A stretch of 8,995 nucleotides of DNA from Dokdonella_A sp035545255. Lineage in GTDB: Bacteria; Pseudomonadota; Gammaproteobacteria; Xanthomonadales; Rhodanobacteraceae. Position numbers and translations under genes: made by a program. Positions 6,339 to 8,995 of the stretch are shown piece after piece. The notes under the pieces were generated by a model. The model made no database searches. It had not been told where the DNA came from and worked only from the letters and a program-made list of their open reading frames with translations. Position 1 is the stretch's first letter; every line of letters starts with the position of its first letter. The stretch is from NCBI GenBank assembly GCA_035545255.1, contig DASZYR010000299.1:1-8995 (forward strand), written 5' to 3'.

Positions 6339-6377
6339 GGCGGGCTTCGGCCCGCCATCCACTGCGACCCACCCTAT
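6335..6377. repeat. REP copy 5, internally deleted
   Basis: The left border ATAGGGCGGGC and the first hairpin (GCGGGC-TTCG-GCCCGC) are intact. Most of the second arm is missing, so the linker CATCCACTGCGA runs straight into CCCACCCTAT. The border supplies the TAG stop of the ParE-type toxin. It lies between convergent genes. Confidence 0.85.
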
Positions 6378-6429
6378 GGCGGCGATCTGCCGTCTTTCGC
6401 AATTACGTTCCGCTCAAACCAACGCGGTA

Positions 6430-6642
6430 TCAGGCCGCAACGTCGACATATTCGACCTGACTCGATGGCAATGGAACGGGCAGTCCGTCTTCGCGCAATC
6501 CTTGGAGATGCAGCTCGATCGCCTCGCGAATGCTGCGTTCGACATCCATGACGGTCGCGCCGGTCGCGGCGCAACCTGGCAAATCGGGTACATAGGCCGA
6601 ATCATTCGACGGAGCGCGTTCGATGGCGACTGCGTAGCGCAT
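6430..6642 (-). CDS. hicB: HicB-like antitoxin, orphaned
   Basis: The product is a 70-residue HicB-type antitoxin of the short form. It shows MRYAVAIERAPSNDSAYVPDLPGCAATGATV, followed by the helix DVERSIREAIELHLQGLREDGLPVPLPSS. HicB folds as a partial RNase-H-like domain that blocks the HicA ribonuclease. No separate DNA-binding domain follows, as expected for this subtype. The start at 6642 gives the standard MRYA opening and lies 5 bases after the stop of the hicA fragment; an in-frame ATG three codons earlier (6651) is possible. The protein looks intact, but its partner toxin is reduced to a fragment, so it is probably an orphan antitoxin. Confidence 0.88.
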   Translation of the reverse strand: MRYAVAIERAPSNDSAYVPDLPGCAATGATVMDVERSIREAIELHLQGLREDGLPVPLPSSQVEYVDVAA

Positions 6643-6647
6643 GGAGA

Positions 6648-6692
6648 TCACTTCTTCAAACCCGTTTGCTTAAGTATGCTGTTGAGCGTTCC
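6648..6692 (-). pseudogene. hicA: hicA remnant (last 14 codons)
   Basis: Directly upstream of hicB on the same strand is GTLNSILKQTGLKK followed by TGA at 6650-6648. This closely matches the usual C-terminus of HicA toxins (GT..SILKQAGL). The spacing to hicB is that of an intact hicAB operon. Upstream of the glycine the HicA sequence stops abruptly and the DNA belongs to another gene read in a different frame. The double-stranded-RNA-binding core and the catalytic histidine of HicA are absent. It is a deletion scar; no working toxin can be made. Confidence 0.7.
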
Positions 6693-7293
6693 CGGCGAGC
6701 GCCGCGGCGGCGGCAAGCTTCTGCTTCGCTTGCCAAGGAGGTCCGATCGCTCGGCCCATCGCGGCGAGAAAGGCATCGACATCTTCGCCATCGAGCGCAA
6801 TGGCCGCATCGCGAAACACGCGCTCGCGATCGTACCGATGCACACGCCAGCCACGCGCTTCCGCCGCAGCGGCCAGCGCCTCGCGATACATGACCGAATC
6901 GGCGACGTTCGCCGCGCGCGTATCGCGGATGCATTCCTCGATCGTCGGCGGCAGCGCGGGACACTCGCGAATCGCGATGCACGCGATCGGTTGCGACACC
7001 GACGTAGCCAGCGCCTCCAGGCTTTCGCGCGCACCGAGCGCAGCCGCCTCGCGCACGCGCTCGACGAGCGCGATCGCCTCTTCGAGCGAAATCTTCCGCG
7101 CCCACGGACTATCGACATACCGGCCGACCGCCCACGATCCTTCGTGGTGATACGGATGCGTCGGCAATCCGTGCGTGAGATCGATGCGACGGCGATCGAG
7201 TAGTCTTCGGTCAGAACCGATCGTGACGAGAATCGCCGAATTGCCGTGCTCGGCGACGCCGACGGTGGCTGCAACATGGATTTGCATTGTCAC
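6670..7293 (-). CDS. Protein of unknown function (207 residues), 3' end fused to the hicA scar
   Basis: The frame encodes 207 residues. GTG at 7293 is chosen because GAGGAG lies 6 bases upstream; ATG at 7287 is the alternative. I do not recognise the family. Visible features are a strand pair AILVTIGSDRRLLDRRRIDL (20-39), a histidine cluster HGLPTHPYHHEG (41-52), a helix EEAIALVERVREAAA (71-85), a strand then RECPALPPTIEE (109-120), and a helix and strand EALAAAAEARGWRVHRYD (138-155). A conserved-looking tail GEDVDAFLAAMGRAIGPPW.AKQKLAAAAALA ends at 200. The alternation could fit an RNase-H-like fold, but this is only a guess. The last seven residues (GNAQQHT) and the TAA come from hicA DNA read in another frame, so the native C-terminus was probably changed. 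It is divergent from higBA. Confidence 0.72.
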   Translation of the reverse strand: MTMQIHVAATVGVAEHGNSAILVTIGSDRRLLDRRRIDLTHGLPTHPYHHEGSWAVGRYVDSPWARKISLEEAIALVERVREAAALGARESLEALATSVSQPIACIAIRECPALPPTIEECIRDTRAANVADSVMYREALAAAAEARGWRVHRYDRERVFRDAAIALDGEDVDAFLAAMGRAIGPPWQAKQKLAAAAALAGNAQQHT

Positions 7294-7314
7294 GTTCGGC
7301 TCCTCGACAATAAT
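7287..7314 (+). promoter_or_regulatory. higBA promoter
   Basis: TTGTCA (7287-7292, five of six consensus bases) and AATAAT (7309-7314, five of six) are separated by 16 bases. This is the best sigma-70-type promoter in the window. It predicts a message starting near 7321 with a leader of about 16 bases before the higB GTG. It overlaps the 5' end of the divergent 207-residue gene. Confidence 0.6.
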
Positions 7315-7328
7315 AACGTATCGCGTTA
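7314..7328. promoter_or_regulatory. Candidate HigA operator
   Basis: The inverted repeat TAACG-TATCG-CGTTA immediately follows and overlaps the -10 box of higBA. Its half-sites resemble the TTAACGTTAA-type palindromes I recall for some HigA proteins. Binding here would repress higBA and might also affect the divergent gene, whose start is 21 bases away. Confidence 0.45.
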
Positions 7329-7336
7329 CTAACGCC

Positions 7337-7615
7337 GTGATCAGGTCGTTCAAGTGTCCAGAAACAAAGTCCCTTGCAAACGGCGATCGCGTTCGTCGTT
7401 TTGCCAGCATTGCGGTCGTCGCTCGTCGCAAGATTAGGCAGCTCGAAATCTCGACACGACTGGACGACCTCCGGATTCCGCCCGGCAATCGCCTGGAGGC
7501 GCTGAAAGGCGATCGCTCGGGCCAGTACAGTATCCGCATCAATGAGCAGTGGCGTCTGTGTTTTCGTTGGTCCGCGGCCGGTGCGGAGAACGTTGAAATC
7601 GTGGATTGCCACTGA
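7337..7615 (+). CDS. higB: HigB toxin, RelE-like ribosome-dependent mRNA interferase
   Basis: The product is a 92-residue basic protein of normal HigB length. The opening VIRSFKCPETKSLANGDRVRRF (1-22), the stretch RLDDLRIPPGNRLEALKGDRSGQYSIRINEQWRLCFRW (41-78), and the terminal VEIVDCH (86-92) are characteristic of HigB. Toxins of this family cleave mRNA on the ribosome and are neutralised by HigA. The start is GTG at 7337; no strong Shine-Dalgarno site precedes it, which fits weak toxin translation. The toxin gene precedes the antitoxin gene, the typical higBA order, with 12 bases between them. The region is less GC-rich than the neighbouring genes, which hints at acquisition by transfer. 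Confidence 0.92.
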   Translation: MIRSFKCPETKSLANGDRVRRFASIAVVARRKIRQLEISTRLDDLRIPPGNRLEALKGDRSGQYSIRINEQWRLCFRWSAAGAENVEIVDCH

Positions 7616-7627
7616 GAGAGGTGTTCC

Positions 7628-7939
7628 ATGCGCAAGCTGAAGCCCGTTATTCCCGGAGAGCTTCTCCTGGAAGAATTCCTCAAGCCCATGGGTCTCAGTC
7701 AGTATCGTGTCGCCAAGGAGATTGGCGTTCCGGCCCAACGCATCGGAGATATCATTTCCGGCAAGCGTTCGATCACCGCGGATACCGATCTGCGCCTATG
7801 CCGGTTCTTCGGTCTGTCCAATGGCTATTGGCTGCGCGCGCAAGCCGCGCACGACACCGAAGTTGCCGAGCGCGCGATGGCTTCTGAGCTGGCCAAGATA
7901 AAGCCTTGGACCGTTCGAAGCGACCGCGCGGCGGCCTGA
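7628..7939 (+). CDS. higA: HigA antitoxin, XRE-family DNA-binding protein
   Basis: The product is a 103-residue antitoxin and repressor. PGELLLEEFLKPMGLSQYRVAKEIGVPAQRIGDIISGKRSITADTDLRLCRFFGLSNGYWLRAQAAHD-type sequence at residues 9-76 is the HigA/VapI helix-turn-helix domain almost end to end. A short charged tail, SELAKIKPW, follows. HigA binds HigB and represses the operon promoter through the dyad near 7314-7328. ATG at 7628 follows GAGAGG at a suitable distance, a better ribosome site than higB has, which fits excess antitoxin production. The gene is intact. Confidence 0.94.
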   Translation: MRKLKPVIPGELLLEEFLKPMGLSQYRVAKEIGVPAQRIGDIISGKRSITADTDLRLCRFFGLSNGYWLRAQAAHDTEVAERAMASELAKIKPWTVRSDRAAA

Positions 7940-7991
7940 TGCGTGGAATGCGCGTCCAAGCCGCTTTCCGCGCGCCGAGTGACGACAGTAC

Positions 7992-8033
7992 ATAGGGTGG
8001 GCTTCAGCCCACCGGTCTCGCATCAAGCCCGCC
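7992..8033. repeat. REP copy 6, right half degenerate
   Basis: The left border ATAGGGT and the hairpin GGTGGGC-TTCA-GCCCACC (7997-8014) are perfect. The right arm survives only as CAAGCCCGCC. It lies between higA and the convergent symE-like gene and could terminate higBA transcription. Confidence 0.8.
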
Positions 8034-8062
8034 GACGACGCCGGAATCGATCCGGCACCGCA

Positions 8063-8358
8063 TCACTTCGGTGTCGCGCGAATCTTCAGCCTTCGCGGCA
8101 GCCTGAGCCCGACGCGATGCAGCGCGAGCTCGCCCTGCGCATCGCTGACGAGATACGCCGCCGAGCCGATCGGAAAGCCGACCGCCTTCAGCCACTCGCC
8201 GTAGAGCACGAGCATCGGCACCTTGATGTCCTTGCCGGCCGCGCCGCGCGCGACGGTGGCCGACGAACGATTTGGAACGGTTCCTCGATCCGCATGCGTT
8301 TGCGGCGCGGCGGCTGGGTGGACGACGTCGAGGAAACGATGCGAGACTTGCGCGCCAT
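8063..8358 (-). pseudogene. SymE-like toxin gene with a frameshift
   Basis: A strong ribosome site (AAAAGGAG) precedes ATG at 8358. This frame begins MARKSRIVSS, continues RRKRMRIEEPFQIVRRPP, then turns into a shadow and stops at 8188. A different frame carries a SymE-like C-terminal region of 53 residues over about 8224-8063: a strand PMLVLYGEWLKAVGFPIG, then YLV...GELALHRVGL and a basic tail ending at TGA (8065-8063). The LxGEWLxxVGFPIG segment matches the AbrB-like SymE toxin core. Joining both parts needs a shift of one or two bases, probably near 8240-8280, giving about 98 residues. SymE proteins are RNA-targeting toxins controlled by antisense RNA. It could be a real mutation, programmed frameshifting or a sequencing error. 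Confidence 0.6.
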
Positions 8359-8372
8359 GGTGTCTCCTTTTA

Positions 8373-8995
8373 CAGAAGTCACCGTTTTGGCGGGAGCCCG
8401 CGGGGTGACGAGTCGCGCGGGGTTGATGGCATGGACGCCCCCGCTCTCATTCCCTGTGCGAGGCTGTCGCGACTCACGAGAGGAGCCGCAGTCATGATCG
8501 CTACGATTGGCCTTGATATCGCCAAGAACGTCTTCCAGGTGCACGGTGCGGACGCGAGGGGTCGCGCCGTTCTGAAGAAGACGCTGCGCCGTGGACAGGT
8601 CGCGCGCTTCTTCAGCGCGCTGCCCCCGTGCTTGATCGGCATGGAAGCCTGCGGCAGCGCGCATTTCTGGGCGCGCAAGCTCGAGGGGTTCGGCCATTCA
8701 GTGCGGCTGATGGCGCCGCAGTTCGTTAAGCCGTACGTGAAGAGCCAGAAGAACGACGCGGCCGATGCGGAGGCGATCTGCGAGGCGGTGACGCGACCGA
8801 GCATGCGCTTCGTGCCGATCAAGACGGTCGAGCAGCAGGCGATCCTGGCCGTGCACCGGGTGCGCAGCCGGCTTGTCGCCAGTCGCACGCAGCTCATCAA
8901 CCAGATCCGCGGTCTGCTGGCCGAGTATGGCATCGTTTTGCCGCAACATCCAGGGCAGGTGCGCAGCGGCTTGCCGACTGTGCTGGAGGATGCGG
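8373..8995 (+). mobile_element. IS110-family insertion sequence, left part, cut by the window end
   Basis: The transposase gene at 8494 marks the element. The left edge is not resolved; it must lie between the ribosome site of the symE-like gene (up to about 8372) and 8494. IS110-family elements lack classical terminal inverted repeats and have a non-coding end that can encode a bridge (seek) RNA. The 120 bases before the transposase contain GC-rich inverted segments such as GCGGG-AGC-CCGC at 8391-8403 but no gene. The right end is outside the window. Confidence 0.65.
8494..8995 (+). CDS. IS110-family transposase, partial (N-terminal 167 residues)
   Basis: The visible part is the RuvC-like DEDD catalytic domain of an IS110-family recombinase. 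It opens MIATIGLDIAKNVFQVHG, with the first catalytic aspartate at D8. The acidic residue E51 lies in CLIGMEACGSAHFWAR. APQFVKPYVKSQKNDAADAEAICEA follows, with D88 and D91. The continuation VPIKTVEQQAILAVHRVRSRLVASRTQLINQIRGLLAEYGIVLP is the conserved linker region. The resemblance is closest to the IS1111-like branch, from memory. These enzymes insert a circular intermediate at short target sites chosen by a structured RNA. ATG at 8494 follows GAGAGGAG. The C-terminal Tnp20 domain with the catalytic serine would lie beyond the window. The visible part has no internal stop. Confidence 0.95.
   Translation, partial: MIATIGLDIAKNVFQVHGADARGRAVLKKTLRRGQVARFFSALPPCLIGMEACGSAHFWARKLEGFGHSVRLMAPQFVKPYVKSQKNDAADAEAICEAVTRPSMRFVPIKTVEQQAILAVHRVRSRLVASRTQLINQIRGLLAEYGIVLPQHPGQVRSGLPTVLEDA

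Noticed and set aside
6376..7203. 275-codon plus-strand frame across hicB and the unknown gene
   Set aside because: The hicB protein and the ribosome site plus coding pattern of the 207-residue gene are on the minus strand; the plus frame starts inside REP copy 5 and has no family resemblance.
2893..8033. CRISPR array made of the repeated GGTGGGCTTCAGCCCACC units
   Set aside because: The copies are hundreds of bases apart with genes between them, and the spacing is irregular; they are REP-type palindromes.
7943..8497. 184-codon plus-strand frame opposite the symE-like gene
   Set aside because: It starts in REP-containing DNA, has no motif, and overlaps the start of the IS110 transposase.
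8188..8697. 169-codon minus-strand frame as a single protein
   Set aside because: It begins inside the transposase gene on the opposite strand; only the part from ATG 8358 has a ribosome site, and its C-terminal part is out of frame with the SymE-like core.

Overview
The window is GC-rich proteobacterial chromosome. Codon use favours GCG, TCG, CGC and ATC. The gene families, the intergenic palindromic repeats and an IS110-type transposase together suggest a beta- or gammaproteobacterium, but the sequence alone does not fix the genus. No rRNA, tRNA or CRISPR array was seen.

Layout. 1-213 holds three units of a GC-rich hairpin repeat. 309-2792 encodes a large exported zinc metalloprotease of the metzincin type (DUF5118/DUF5117/DUF4953 architecture). 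2793-3041 is a repeat-filled gap. 3042-5651 is a run of small housekeeping or stress genes: a DUF4336 protein (-), a Gdx/SugE guanidinium exporter (-), a 62-residue membrane protein (+), a MerR-family regulator (-) and a divergent DUF2938 membrane protein (+). A SoxR-box-like dyad lies between the last two. 5803-8358 is a toxin-antitoxin-rich stretch: a CHP02574-type antitoxin with a ParE/RelE toxin, an orphan HicB antitoxin behind a 14-codon fragment of hicA, a 207-residue protein of unknown function, a HigBA pair, and a frameshifted SymE-like gene. 8494-8995 is the start of an IS110-family transposase that runs off the window.

Six copies, whole or partial, of one REP-type palindromic repeat (ends ATAGGG...CCCTAT, two GC-rich hairpin arms) lie in nearly every gap from 2893 to about 8033. 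Two genes, the MerR regulator and the ParE-type toxin, end on a TAG that is part of the repeat border. One copy lies in a divergent promoter region upstream of gdx, whereas four of the others lie between convergent genes.

The most informative features are the hicA deletion scar fused to the end of the unknown 207-residue gene, the REP borders acting as stop codons, the SoxR-like operator beside a MerR protein that has only two cysteines, and the broken symE next to the IS110 element. No complete new system is demonstrated. The best candidate for an undescribed component is the 207-residue protein divergent from higBA.
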